Below, piece by piece: positions 17,504 to 26,368 of a stretch of DNA of 64,000 nt. Location: contig NZ_BLIV01000002.1 in NCBI RefSeq assembly GCF_009811755.1, forward strand, positions 117,001 through 181,000, read 5' to 3'. Position 1 is the stretch's first letter. Each line of letters begins with the position of its first letter. Both the position numbers and the translations under genes were made by a program. Under the pieces are notes generated by a model. The model made no database searches and was not told the origin of the DNA. It saw only the letters and a list, made by a program, of their open reading frames with translations. The stretch comes from Roseobacter cerasinus. GTDB taxonomy: Bacteria; Pseudomonadota; Alphaproteobacteria; Rhodobacterales; Rhodobacteraceae.

Positions 17504-18508
17504 ATGCTCAGCCCAACCAACCAGACCGTCACCACGGAGGCCAGCCATCAGCTGCCGCAGGTCACAGAACCCCGCAATCCGGGGATGACGCTGGACATGG
17601 AGTGGGTGCGCGCGGTGCAAGCGAACACCTCGGCCATCGAACGGCGCGCGGCCACCTTGCCTGCACGGCGTTCGGTCAAGAAGGCGCATCAGGCGGCATG
17701 GCTGTTGCGCGCGGTCACTTGCATTGATCTGACCACATTGTCCGGTGACGACACGGAAAACCGCGTTGGGCGCCTCTGCGCCAAGGCGCGCCAACCGATT
17801 GCGCAAAGCCTGCTCGACGCCATGGAGATGGGGCCAATCACCACCGGCGCGGTCTGCGTCTACCACGAGATGATTCCGGCCGCCGTGCGCGCGCTGGAAG
17901 GCTCGAGCATACCAGTGGCGGCGGTCAGCACGGGCTTTCCGGCGGGCTTGTCGCCGCTTCATCTGCGCATCGCGGAGATTGAGGAGAGTGTTGCCGCAGG
18001 GGCCGCTGAGATCGACATCGTGATTTCGCGCCGCCATGTGCTCTCGGGCAACTGGCAAGCGCTTTATGACGAGATGCGCGCTTTCCGGGCGGCCTGCGGC
18101 GAGGCGCATGTGAAGGCGATCCTTGCAACGGGCGAGTTGGGCTCGCTGCGCAATGTAGCAAGGGCCTCGCTGATCTGCATGATGGCAGGGGCGGATTTCA
18201 TTAAGACCTCAACCGGTAAAGAGAGTGTGAATGCGACGCTGCCGGTGTCGCTCGTGATGATCCGCGCCATCCGAGACTACCATGCCCGCACCGGCTATCG
18301 CGTGGGCTACAAGCCCGCAGGCGGGATTTCGAAAGCCAAGGATGCGATCACCTATCTGGCGCTGATGAAGGAAGAGCTGGGCGACCGCTGGTTACAACCC
18401 GACCTCTTCCGCTTTGGCGCGTCCTCGCTGCTGAACGACATCGAGCGGCAGTTGGAGCATCATGTGACAGGCCATTATTCCGCCAGCTATCGCCACCCGA
18501 CGAGTTGA
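17504..18508 (+). CDS. deoC: Deoxyribose-phosphate aldolase, class II form
   Basis: Cleaves 2-deoxyribose-5-phosphate into glyceraldehyde-3-phosphate and acetaldehyde. It has 334 residues and the longer N-terminus of the DeoC group with RSVKKAHQAAWLLRAVTCIDLTTLSGDD. The Schiff-base and partner lysines lie in HVKAILATGELG and DFIKTSTGKESVNATL, and GYKPAGGISKAKDAI is the phosphate-side strand. The ATG at 17504 has an upstream CGGAGG. The aldehyde dehydrogenase 42 bp downstream should oxidise the acetaldehyde released, so the two form a deoxynucleoside-use unit next to the purine genes. Confidence 0.93.
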   Translation: MLSPTNQTVTTEASHQLPQVTEPRNPGMTLDMEWVRAVQANTSAIERRAATLPARRSVKKAHQAAWLLRAVTCIDLTTLSGDDTENRVGRLCAKARQPIAQSLLDAMEMGPITTGAVCVYHEMIPAAVRALEGSSIPVAAVSTGFPAGLSPLHLRIAEIEESVAAGAAEIDIVISRRHVLSGNWQALYDEMRAFRAACGEAHVKAILATGELGSLRNVARASLICMMAGADFIKTSTGKESVNATLPVSLVMIRAIRDYHARTGYRVGYKPAGGISKAKDAITYLALMKEELGDRWLQPDLFRFGASSLLNDIERQLEHHVTGHYSASYRHPTS

Positions 18509-18524
18509 GTTAAAGCGTCGGGAT

Positions 18525-18548
18525 TTGAGTATTTTTGGAAGGGTGAAG
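18525..18548 (+). repeat. Degenerate family C repeat providing the Shine-Dalgarno of the next gene
   Basis: TTGAGTATTTTTGGAAGGGT then GAAG lies directly before the ATG at 18551. It matches the 3' half of the family C repeat (GAGTATTT...GAAG) but lacks the CTCCGGCGG part. Its purine-rich end serves as the ribosome-binding site. Confidence 0.45.
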
Positions 18549-18550
18549 AC

Positions 18551-20893
18551 ATGACCGTAAAAGAAGTCTTCGAAACAATGACCTACGGCCCGGCCCCTGA
18601 GAGTGCATCCGAGGCCCTGGCCTGGATTGCCGCGCGTGGTGGGGTCTTTGGCCAATTCATCGATGGGCGCTTCACCGAACCCGGACAAGGTTTTGAGAGC
18701 CGCAACCCGGCCACCGGCGAAGTTTTGGCGACGCTGACGCAAGGCAGCCAGACGGACGTCGACGCTGCGGTCAAAGCCGCTCGCGCAGCGCAGAGCGGAT
18801 GGGAGCGACTGGGCGGTGCTGGACGCGCGCGTTATCTTTATGCTCTGGCGCGGCTTCTGCAGAAGCACAGCCGCCTCTTTGCGGTGCTGGAGACGTTGGA
18901 CAACGGCAAGCCGATCCGCGAGAGCCGCGACATAGACGTGCCTTTGGCGCAGCGGCATTTCTACTTCCATGCGGGCATGGCCCAGCTGATGGAGGACGAG
19001 TTACCGGACCGCGCCGCGCTTGGTGTTTGCGGGCAAGTCATTCCCTGGAACTTCCCGCTGCTGATGCTGGCCTGGAAGATTGCCCCTGCGCTGGCCATGG
19101 GGAACACGGTGGTGCTGAAACCCGCAGAATATACCTCGCTCACCGCCCTGCTCTTTGCCGAGATCTGTCAGCAGGCGGGGTTGCCCAAGGGCGTGGTGAA
19201 CATCGTGACCGGCGATGGCGCCGTGGGCGAGATGGTTGTGGCCGCCGAGGTCGACAAGGTGGCCTTCACCGGCTCCACCGCTGTGGGGCGCCGCATCCGC
19301 GAGGCCACGGCAGGCTCGGGCAAGACGCTGACATTGGAGCTGGGCGGCAAGTCGCCCTACATCGTCTTCGACAACGCGGATCTGGATTCAGCCGTCGAAG
19401 GGCTGGTGGATGCGATCTGGTTCAACCAGGGCCAGGTCTGCTGCGCGGGCTCCCGCCTGCTCGTGCATGAACCGGTGGCCGACCTTTTCTATGGCAAGCT
19501 GCGCGCCCGCATGGACAAGCTGCGTATCGGAGACCCGCTGGACAAAAGCATCGACGTCGGCGCCATTGTCGACCCGGCACAGCTGCGCACGATAACCGAT
19601 CTGGTCTCCGCCAACACGGCAGGCGACAAACATGTGGCCAGCACTGCGCTGCCTACCCAAGGCGTGTTCTACCCGCCCACGCTGATCACCGGCCTCAACC
19701 CAGCCGATACGCTCATGCAGGAGGAGATCTTCGGCCCCGTGCTTGTCTCCACCACCTTCCGCACGCCTGAGGAGGCGGTTGCGCTTGCCAACAACACCCG
19801 CTACGGGCTTGCCGCCACGGTCTGGAGCGAAAACATCAACCTCGCGCTTGATATCGCGCCCAAGCTGGCCTGCGGCATCGTCTGGGTGAATGGCACCAAC
19901 CTGATGGATGCGGCCGCAGGGTTCGGCGGCAAACGCGAAAGCGGCTTTGGCCGCGAAGGCGGCTGGGAGGGGCTTGCCGCCTACACCCGCCCGAAGGGCA
20001 CACCAAAGGCGCTAAAGGACATCAAACCCAACACCGGCGCTGGCGCCCCGGCAGACCCCATAGACCGCACCGCCAAACTCTATATCGGCGGCAAGCAGGC
20101 GCGCCCTGACAGTGGCTACTCCGCGCCCGTCTGGGGCAAATCCGGCGCGCTGCTGGGTCACGTCTCGCTGGCCAACCGCAAAGACCTGCGCAACGCCGTG
20201 GAGGCCGCACAAGCAGCCAAGGCCTGGTCCAAAACCACCGGGCACCTGCGGGCGCAGATCCTCTATTACATCGGCGAAAACCTCTCGGCCCGCGCGGATG
20301 AATTCGCCCATCGCCTCAACGACATGCAAGGCGGCGAGCGAGGGGCAAAAGAGGTGGAGACCGCGATCAACCGCCTCTTCACCTACGCCGCCTGGGCCGA
20401 CAAATATGACGGCCAAGTGCACGGCGTCCCCATCCGAGGCGTGGCCATCGCAATGAAAGAACCCGTGGGCGTGATCGGCGCGATCTGCCCCAATGACGCG
20501 CCACTCCTGGGCTTGATCTCCTGCATGGCGCCCGCCATCTCCATGGGCAACCGCGTGATCCTGAACGCATCCGAGCCCTTCCCGCTCGCCGCCACGGATT
20601 TCATCCAGGTTCTGGAAACCTCCGACGTGCCTCCGGGCGTGGTCAACATCCTCACCGGCACACACAGCGAAATCGCACCACATATGGCAGGCCATATGGA
20701 CATCGACGCGGTCTGGAGTTTTGGCGCGGCCCCCCTCTGCGACGTCGTCGAAAGAGCAAGCGCCTCAAACCTCAAACGCACCTGGGTGAACAATGGCCTG
20801 GCCCGGGACTGGCTTGGCGCCGCCGGTCAGGGACGCGACTTCCTTGCCGCCGCGACAGAGGTCAAGAACATCTGGATACCCTACGGAGAATAA
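18551..20893 (+). CDS. Double-length aldehyde dehydrogenase, active N-terminal and apparently inactive C-terminal domain
   Basis: A 780-residue protein made of two ALDH-like units. Residues about 30-480 form a complete ALDH: GVCGQVIPWNFPLLMLAWK, FTGSTAVGRRIRE, LELGGKSPYIVFDNAD with the general-base Glu, FNQGQVCCAGSRLLVHE with the catalytic Cys, and EIFGPVL. Residues about 510-780 repeat the fold (LYIGGKQARPDSGY, VGVIGAICPNDAPLLGLISC, GVVNILTGTHSEI) but stop after VWSFGAA and have no GQxC motif, so this half should be catalytically dead. It probably oxidises the acetaldehyde made by DeoC. Such fused proteins next to deoC look like a stable arrangement and not an accident. Confidence 0.88.
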   Translation: MTVKEVFETMTYGPAPESASEALAWIAARGGVFGQFIDGRFTEPGQGFESRNPATGEVLATLTQGSQTDVDAAVKAARAAQSGWERLGGAGRARYLYALARLLQKHSRLFAVLETLDNGKPIRESRDIDVPLAQRHFYFHAGMAQLMEDELPDRAALGVCGQVIPWNFPLLMLAWKIAPALAMGNTVVLKPAEYTSLTALLFAEICQQAGLPKGVVNIVTGDGAVGEMVVAAEVDKVAFTGSTAVGRRIREATAGSGKTLTLELGGKSPYIVFDNADLDSAVEGLVDAIWFNQGQVCCAGSRLLVHEPVADLFYGKLRARMDKLRIGDPLDKSIDVGAIVDPAQLRTITDLVSANTAGDKHVASTALPTQGVFYPPTLITGLNPADTLMQEEIFGPVLVSTTFRTPEEAVALANNTRYGLAATVWSENINLALDIAPKLACGIVWVNGTNLMDAAAGFGGKRESGFGREGGWEGLAAYTRPKGTPKALKDIKPNTGAGAPADPIDRTAKLYIGGKQARPDSGYSAPVWGKSGALLGHVSLANRKDLRNAVEAAQAAKAWSKTTGHLRAQILYYIGENLSARADEFAHRLNDMQGGERGAKEVETAINRLFTYAAWADKYDGQVHGVPIRGVAIAMKEPVGVIGAICPNDAPLLGLISCMAPAISMGNRVILNASEPFPLAATDFIQVLETSDVPPGVVNILTGTHSEIAPHMAGHMDIDAVWSFGAAPLCDVVERASASNLKRTWVNNGLARDWLGAAGQGRDFLAAATEVKNIWIPYGE

Positions 20894-20914
20894 GGCCAGC
20901 ATCACGCGGCAACA

Positions 20915-20935
20915 CTCGGCCCGTCCAAGGCCGAG
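20915..20935. terminator. Hairpin between converging genes
   Basis: CTCGGCC and GGCCGAG form a perfect 7-bp stem around a 7-nt loop, between the double ALDH stop and the M16 gene end. There is no T-run on either side, so it may be a weak or Rho-assisted terminator. Confidence 0.45.
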
Positions 20936-20977
20936 GACATGACGTGGCGCGTCAGCGCCTCCGTTCAGGACCAGCCC

Positions 20978-22297
20978 CTAGTTCGCCGGCGTGTTTTCGA
21001 GACCAGCGGGCTGGCCCACAACGACAAAGTGCAACCCGTCCGGATCCAGCAACTCGCCCGCCACGCGTTTGACGTCGTCAAGGGTGACCGCCTCGACCCG
21101 CTCATTCCGCGTGGCGATGTAGTCAATCGGCAGACCTAGCATCTGCATGCCCACCATGATTCGTGCAATCGGCCCATTGCCATCAAACCGCAGCGGATAG
21201 GCACCTGTCATGTAAGTCTTGGCATCATCCAATTCAGCCTGAGTGACCCCTTCAGAGGCCGCCTTGGCCCATTCCGCGCGGATCACCTCAATGGCCTCCG
21301 CAATCCGGTCATTGGCCGAGCTGACGGAGCCCAGATACACCTCTGCCAGATCCTTCGGCACCAGATAAGAATAGACACCATAGGTCAGCCCACGCTTCTC
21401 GCGCACCTCATCCATCAGGCGGCTCTCGAACCCGCCACCCCCGAGGATCTGGTTCAACACGATTGCGGTGAAGTAGTCCGGATCGTCCTGCGCAATGCCC
21501 GAATGCCCGAACATGGCCACGGATTGCGGCGTCTCAAAGGGCACCACGGTCAACCCGCCGGGGATCGTCACCTCCGCCCGTTCGGGCATCGGCGCGCCCT
21601 CGGCTGGCAAATCCGCCAAGAGCTCATCCATCAGCGCAGCCAGCTGATCCGGCGTGATATCTCCCACAGCGCCAATGTAGATCCGGTCACGCGCCAGAAT
21701 AGCCTCATGCGCAGCCAATAGATCCTCGCGGGTCAACGCCGCCACGCTCTCTTCGGTCCCATCCGATGAGGACCCATAGGGATGCTCGCCAAAGGCAATC
21801 TGATCAAAGGTGCGGCCCGCAATATCGTTGGGGTCCTTCGCATCCGAGCGGATGCCGGAGAGCACCTGCGCTCGCACACGCTCAATGGCTTCTGGATCGA
21901 ACCGAGGCTGCTGCAGCACCGCGCGCAAAAGCGCCACCGATGCCGCCTTGTTCTCGGTCAGAAATCGCGCGGAGATGGACAGCGAATCGTCGTTGATATC
22001 GAAGTCAAAACTCGTCGCCAAAGCCTCGGTTGCCCGCGCAAAGTCGCGCGCATCCATGTCACCCGCGCCCTCTTCCAGCAACCACGTCATCAGGCTGGTC
22101 GACCCACGCTTGCCGGGCGCGTCCAGCGAGGCCCCGCCGCGGAAGCGCAGCTCCAGCGCCACAAAGGGGATCGAATGGTCTTCGACCAGCCAAGCGGTCA
22201 GACCGGCCTCCGACGTCACCTCCTGGATCTCCACCTCGGCCTGCGCAGGCAGCGCCAGCCCCAACACCACACAGATCGTCAGGAAAAAGCGGGTCAT
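20978..22297 (-). CDS. Secreted M16-family peptidase homologue lacking the zinc motif
   Basis: A 439-residue protein with a clear signal peptide (FFLTICVVLGLALPAQAE). It has the inverzincin fold with FRGGASLDAPGKRGSTSLMTWLLEEG where active members have HxxEH; the His residues are missing, so this chain cannot bind zinc in the standard way. The C-terminal M16 half (LNQILGGGGFESRLMDEVREKRGLTYGVYSY) is intact, including the R/Y element used by the partner. It overlaps the catalytic M16 gene by ATGA and is most likely its non-catalytic periplasmic partner, as in mitochondrial processing peptidase-type pairs. Confidence 0.88.
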   Translation of the reverse strand: MTRFFLTICVVLGLALPAQAEVEIQEVTSEAGLTAWLVEDHSIPFVALELRFRGGASLDAPGKRGSTSLMTWLLEEGAGDMDARDFARATEALATSFDFDINDDSLSISARFLTENKAASVALLRAVLQQPRFDPEAIERVRAQVLSGIRSDAKDPNDIAGRTFDQIAFGEHPYGSSSDGTEESVAALTREDLLAAHEAILARDRIYIGAVGDITPDQLAALMDELLADLPAEGAPMPERAEVTIPGGLTVVPFETPQSVAMFGHSGIAQDDPDYFTAIVLNQILGGGGFESRLMDEVREKRGLTYGVYSYLVPKDLAEVYLGSVSSANDRIAEAIEVIRAEWAKAASEGVTQAELDDAKTYMTGAYPLRFDGNGPIARIMVGMQMLGLPIDYIATRNERVEAVTLDDVKRVAGELLDPDGLHFVVVGQPAGLENTPAN

Positions 22298-23628
22298 TGG
22301 GTCACCTCCTCACGCATCAGCCAGCCAGTGACCGAGGCGCGGCGGTCAAACACATCGCGCGCGGCCTGCATGATATCCTCAGCGGTCACGGCATCCAGCA
22401 CATCGGGCCAGGCCTGCACATCCTCAACCGTCAGCCCGGAGGCCAGCGCCTGCCCATAGCGGTTGGCAATCCGGTCCACGTCATCCCGGGCATAAATCTG
22501 ATCCGCCCGGATCTGCATCTTGATCCGCTCCAACTGCGCGGGGTCCACCCCGTCGATCATGAACTGGGCGAGCGCCGCATCCATGGCATCCTCAGCCTCC
22601 TGCAGGCTGACGTTGGGCTGGGGCACGACAACAACATTGAAGGTCGTATCATCCAAGGACACCCCGCGATAAAAGGCGGCCGAATAGGTGGCGACCTGCG
22701 TGTCGAACTGCAGCGCATCCGTCAGATACGACGTCGTCCCACCCCCCAGAATTTCCGCCAGGAACGTCAGCGCCGCCGCTGTCCCCTGTGCGCCGGGGTC
22801 CCGCTCCGGCGCCAAATACGACCGCCGCACATAGGGTTGCGCCACCCGCGCGTCGCGGTAGATCAAGCGCCGCTCGGCGGTCTGCGGTGGCTCTTCGGTC
22901 CGAATGCGTTCGGGCAGATCCGGGTTCGCTGGAATCACGCCATAGTAGGTTTCCGCCAGAGCGCGGACCTCCTCGGGCGTCACGTCCCCCGACACCACAA
23001 GGATCGCATTGTTGGGCGCATAGTAGGTCTCATAAAACCCCAGCGCATCCTGCATATCCAGCGTCTCCATCTCGTGCATCCAGCCGATGATGGGCACAGC
23101 ATAGCGGTGGTTGAGATATTGGGCTGCCGACATCTGTTCGCCAAAAAGCGCGTTTGGGTTGTTCTCGGTGCGCTGGTTGCGCTCTTCTATGATCACGTCG
23201 CGCTCGGTCGCGATATTCTCTTCGGTCAGGCGAATGTTGCGCATGCGGTCGCTTTCCATGCGCATCATCAGCTCCAGCCGGTCGGCCGCGACACGCTGGA
23301 AATAGGCGGTGTAGTCGTAAGAGGTAAACGCGTTGTCGCGCCCGCCGTTGCGCGCCACTGTGGCTGACAGTTCTCCGGCCTCCAGTGTTTCGGTGGCCTT
23401 GAAGAGCAGATGTTCCAAGAAATGCGCCACACCAGATGATCCTTTGGGTTCATCCGCCGATCCGGCGCGGTACCAGACCATATGCTGCACCACCGGCGCG
23501 CGGTGATCTTCGACCACAACAACCTGCATGCCGTTCTCAAGCGCGAAGGTGGTGACAGCTTCGTCTGTCGCGGAGGCCAGCCCGGGCAAAAGCGCAAGAC
23601 AGGCAGCAAGCAGAGGCAATCGGATCAT
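22294..23628 (-). CDS. Secreted M16-family zinc peptidase, catalytic subunit
   Basis: A 444-residue periplasmic metallopeptidase with signal peptide LPLLAACLALLPGLASA. The inverted zinc motif is HFLEH in SSGVAHFLEHLLFKATE near residue 70, with the distal Glu in NIATERDVIIEERNQR. The second half (LAEILGGGTTSYLTDALQ) resembles the inactive M16 C-lobe. ATG at 23628 was preferred because the signal peptide begins there; an in-frame codon 39 bp upstream would add an uncharged-poor tail. Substrates are probably short peptides or periplasmic debris; not determinable here. Confidence 0.9.
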   Translation of the reverse strand: MIRLPLLAACLALLPGLASATDEAVTTFALENGMQVVVVEDHRAPVVQHMVWYRAGSADEPKGSSGVAHFLEHLLFKATETLEAGELSATVARNGGRDNAFTSYDYTAYFQRVAADRLELMMRMESDRMRNIRLTEENIATERDVIIEERNQRTENNPNALFGEQMSAAQYLNHRYAVPIIGWMHEMETLDMQDALGFYETYYAPNNAILVVSGDVTPEEVRALAETYYGVIPANPDLPERIRTEEPPQTAERRLIYRDARVAQPYVRRSYLAPERDPGAQGTAAALTFLAEILGGGTTSYLTDALQFDTQVATYSAAFYRGVSLDDTTFNVVVVPQPNVSLQEAEDAMDAALAQFMIDGVDPAQLERIKMQIRADQIYARDDVDRIANRYGQALASGLTVEDVQAWPDVLDAVTAEDIMQAARDVFDRRASVTGWLMREEVTQ

Positions 23629-23726
23629 GGGGCATCCCTTCACGGTCAGACAGATCGGTCTCGCCAAGAGATACGCCCCGCGCCCTCCGGTTCAAGTCAT
23701 GCTGTCACGAATGTGAGGTCAGCGCG

Positions 23727-24224
23727 TCAATTCGGAGGGTAGCTCGGCGTTCTGGCGCCTGCGCGCCGCCACCGTTCCGCGGTCTTGTTCGCGTCAAGCC
23801 GTTCTCTGCTATAGGCCTCCAGATATCGATCTTCCCGAAAAAGGCGGATCTGCGAGAACCGAGCCTGACGTTTTCGGAACCGTTCATCTTCTGCCGCAAG
23901 ATCTGCGCGAATATCAGGTGCCACACCAAACCGGCTGGCCGCCGTCACCAGCGCGCCGTCAGAGGCCGGGATACCCGCTGCATCCGACGTGCGCCCGCCA
24001 AGGGCCACGACCGCATCACCAAGCGGGTCATTGTCGGTCAGATTGCTCTGCCCCGGCGTCGGCGTTGGCAGCGCGGACAGGTCATCCGGGGTCTGCAAGG
24101 GGGCTTTGGGCTCGATAATGAACTCATCCGGCCCGCGCGAATTGGACTGCAGATCGCGCAGTCCGGTATTGACGCAGGCGCCGACACAAGCGGTGATCAG
24201 AGCGAGGGCCACGATGCGGCGCAT
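23727..24224 (-). CDS. DUF3035 lipoprotein, BamF-like
   Basis: A 165-residue protein with a lipoprotein signal (IVALALITACVGAC). The next conserved element is RGPDEFIIEPKAPLQTPDDLSALPTPTPG, the proline-rich motif of DUF3035 proteins; some alphaproteobacterial members are named BamF, an accessory lipoprotein of the outer-membrane assembly machine. The rest is charged and probably helical (DERFRKRQARFSQIRLFREDRYLEAY). It lies 50 bp downstream of lspA, the lipoprotein signal peptidase that would process it. Confidence 0.75.
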   Translation of the reverse strand: MRRIVALALITACVGACVNTGLRDLQSNSRGPDEFIIEPKAPLQTPDDLSALPTPTPGQSNLTDNDPLGDAVVALGGRTSDAAGIPASDGALVTAASRFGVAPDIRADLAAEDERFRKRQARFSQIRLFREDRYLEAYSRERLDANKTAERWRRAGARTPSYPPN

Positions 24225-24274
24225 GGAAGTCTCCTTGTGAACACCCTGTTCTTACGCCAGCCCGGCAGGGAATG

Positions 24275-24760
24275 TCACTGGCCTTTTTTGGACCTGTCCT
24301 TGGGGTCCGGCGCCAGAAACACCAGCAAGATCGCTCCGCCAAAGATGAACACATCCGCGATGTTGAAGACAAAGGGGTTGTCGATGCCGCAGCACGACAT
24401 GTTCAGGAAATCCAGAACATACCCATAGAGCAGCCGATCCAGCACATTGGCGAGCGCCCCGCCAATCAGCAGCCCGGCCCCCACCTGCGGCCACAGGCCC
24501 AACTGCTGCCGCCGCACCCAGATCAGCACCGCCGCGCAGATCACCACCGCCAGCCCGATCAGCACCCAGCGGCTGGCGTCGGACCCGTCGCTGAACAGGC
24601 CAAAGTTAATCCCCCGGTTCTCGCCATAGCGAAAGTTCAGCAGCGGCGGCAACACATCAATGGCCTGAACGCGCCAGAGCTCCATCTGATGAATCACCAG
24701 ATATTTGCTCAACTGGTCTACGATAAAGGCCACAACAGCAGCCGAGGCCAAAGCGCGCAT
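24275..24760 (-). CDS. lspA: Lipoprotein signal peptidase (signal peptidase II)
   Basis: Aspartyl membrane protease of 161 residues that removes lipoprotein signal peptides. Four hydrophobic spans are visible. The two catalytic Asp residues lie in GALANVLDRLLYGYVLDF and FNIADVFIFGG, and NFRYGENRGINFGLFS is the conserved periplasmic loop. It sits 9 bp after purH and is followed by the DUF3035 lipoprotein gene. Confidence 0.95.
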   Translation of the reverse strand: MRALASAAVVAFIVDQLSKYLVIHQMELWRVQAIDVLPPLLNFRYGENRGINFGLFSDGSDASRWVLIGLAVVICAAVLIWVRRQQLGLWPQVGAGLLIGGALANVLDRLLYGYVLDFLNMSCCGIDNPFVFNIADVFIFGGAILLVFLAPDPKDRSKKGQ

Positions 24761-24769
24761 TGCGTCCCC

Positions 24770-26356
24770 CTAGTGCCGGAAGTGGCGCATGGAGGTGAAG
24801 ACCATCGCCAGCCCGGCCTCATCCGCCGCAGCGATCACCTCGTCATCGCGCATGGAGCCGCCGGGCTGAATGAGCGCCGTGGCCCCTGCCTCAGCGGCGG
24901 TGATCAGCCCGTCGGCGAAGGGAAAGAACGCATCAGACGCAACAACCGACCCTTGGGTCAGCGGCGCGGGCAGACCCATCGCCTCTGCCATGTCCTGCGC
25001 CTTGCGCGCGGCAATCCGCGTGCTGTCAACCCGGCTCATCTGCCCCGCACCCACGCCCACGGTCGCCCCATCCTTCACATAGATGATCGCGTTGGATTTC
25101 ACGTGTTTCGCCACGGTCCAGGCAAAGAGCAAGTCGGCCATCTCCAGCTCTGTCGGCTGCCGCTTGGTCACAACCTTGAGGTCATCCGCACTGACGTGCC
25201 CCACATCCTTGTCCTGCACCAGATACCCGCCCGAGACTTGCCGCACGGCAAGCCCCACAGCGCGCGGATCGGCAAGCCCATCTGTGGTTAGCAACCGCAG
25301 GTTCTTCTTCTGGCCGAAAATATCCATAGCGCCAGCATCTGCCCCAGGCGCAATCACCACTTCGGTGAAAATCCCGGTGATCTCCTGCGCCGTCTCCGCA
25401 TCAAGCGGCTGGTTCAGCGCAATGATCCCGCCAAAGGCCGAGGTCCGGTCACAATCAAAGGCGCGGCTATAGGCCTCTTTCAGCGTCGCTCCCCGCGCCA
25501 CGCCGCAGGGGTTGGCATGTTTGATGATCGCACAGGCCGGGCTGTTGGCAGGGTCAAATTCGCTGACCAATTCAAAAGCGGCATCCGTGTCGTTTATATT
25601 GTTATAGCTCAGCTCTTTGCCCTGGTGCTGGGTCGCCGTCGCCACACCCGCGCCGCCGGAGCCATCCGTATAGAACGCCGCCTGCTGATGTGGGTTCTCA
25701 CCATAGCGCAGACTCTGCGCCAGGGTTCCACCAAATGTCCGCCGCCGGGGTGTCTCGCCGACCTGCGCGGCCATCCACGTGCTAACAGCCGTGTCATAGG
25801 CTGCCGTGCGCGCGTATGCCGTCTGCGCCAAACGCTGGCGCAGCGCATAGGCGGTTTGCCCGTCGTTGGCCTCCAGCTCCGCCAGCACCGCGTCATAGTC
25901 TTCGACATCCACCACCACGGTCACAAACCCGTGGTTCTTCGCTGCCGAGCGGATCATCGCAGGCCCGCCGATATCGATGTTCTCGATCACCTCGGCATAT
26001 TCGGCCCCTTTGGCCACCGTTTCCTCGAACGGGTAGAGGTTCACCACCACCAGATCAATCGCCCCGATCCCATGGGTCTCCATCGCCGCCACATGGTCAG
26101 CATTGTCACGCAGCGCCAGTAGACCCCCATGCACAACCGGATGCAGCGTCTTCACCCGCCCATCCATCATCTCGGGAAATCCGGTAACCTCTGCCACATC
26201 GCGCACCTCAAGCCCCGCCGCGCGCAGCACCTTGGCCGTGCCACCGGTCGACAGCAGCTCCACCCCTCTGGCTGCCAGCGCGGTGCCAAACTCAACCAAC
26301 CCGGTCTTATCGGATACGGAAAGCAGCGCGCGGCGCAGCGGGGCAATATCGGTCAT
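24770..26356 (-). CDS. purH: Bifunctional AICAR formyltransferase / IMP cyclohydrolase
   Basis: Catalyses the last two steps of de novo IMP synthesis; 528 residues, the normal size. The N-terminal cyclohydrolase domain begins [17 protein letters not shown] and has [13 protein letters not shown]. The C-terminal transformylase has the catalytic [24 protein letters not shown], and ends near [18 protein letters not shown] and [17 protein letters not shown]. It lies 12 bp downstream of the heparinase-like gene in the rsmB-to-M16 run. Confidence 0.97.
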   Translation of the reverse strand: MTDIAPLRRALLSVSDKTGLVEFGTALAARGVELLSTGGTAKVLRAAGLEVRDVAEVTGFPEMMDGRVKTLHPVVHGGLLALRDNADHVAAMETHGIGAIDLVVVNLYPFEETVAKGAEYAEVIENIDIGGPAMIRSAAKNHGFVTVVVDVEDYDAVLAELEANDGQTAYALRQRLAQTAYARTAAYDTAVSTWMAAQVGETPRRRTFGGTLAQSLRYGENPHQQAAFYTDGSGGAGVATATQHQGKELSYNNINDTDAAFELVSEFDPANSPACAIIKHANPCGVARGATLKEAYSRAFDCDRTSAFGGIIALNQPLDAETAQEITGIFTEVVIAPGADAGAMDIFGQKKNLRLLTTDGLADPRAVGLAVRQVSGGYLVQDKDVGHVSADDLKVVTKRQPTELEMADLLFAWTVAKHVKSNAIIYVKDGATVGVGAGQMSRVDSTRIAARKAQDMAEAMGLPAPLTQGSVVASDAFFPFADGLITAAEAGATALIQPGGSMRDDEVIAAADEAGLAMVFTSMRHFRH

Positions 26357-26368
26357 GGGCAGGGTCCT

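Noticed and set aside
22030-23367. A long plus-strand frame opposite the M16 pair
   Set aside because: It crosses the ATGA junction of the two real genes and has no domain character.
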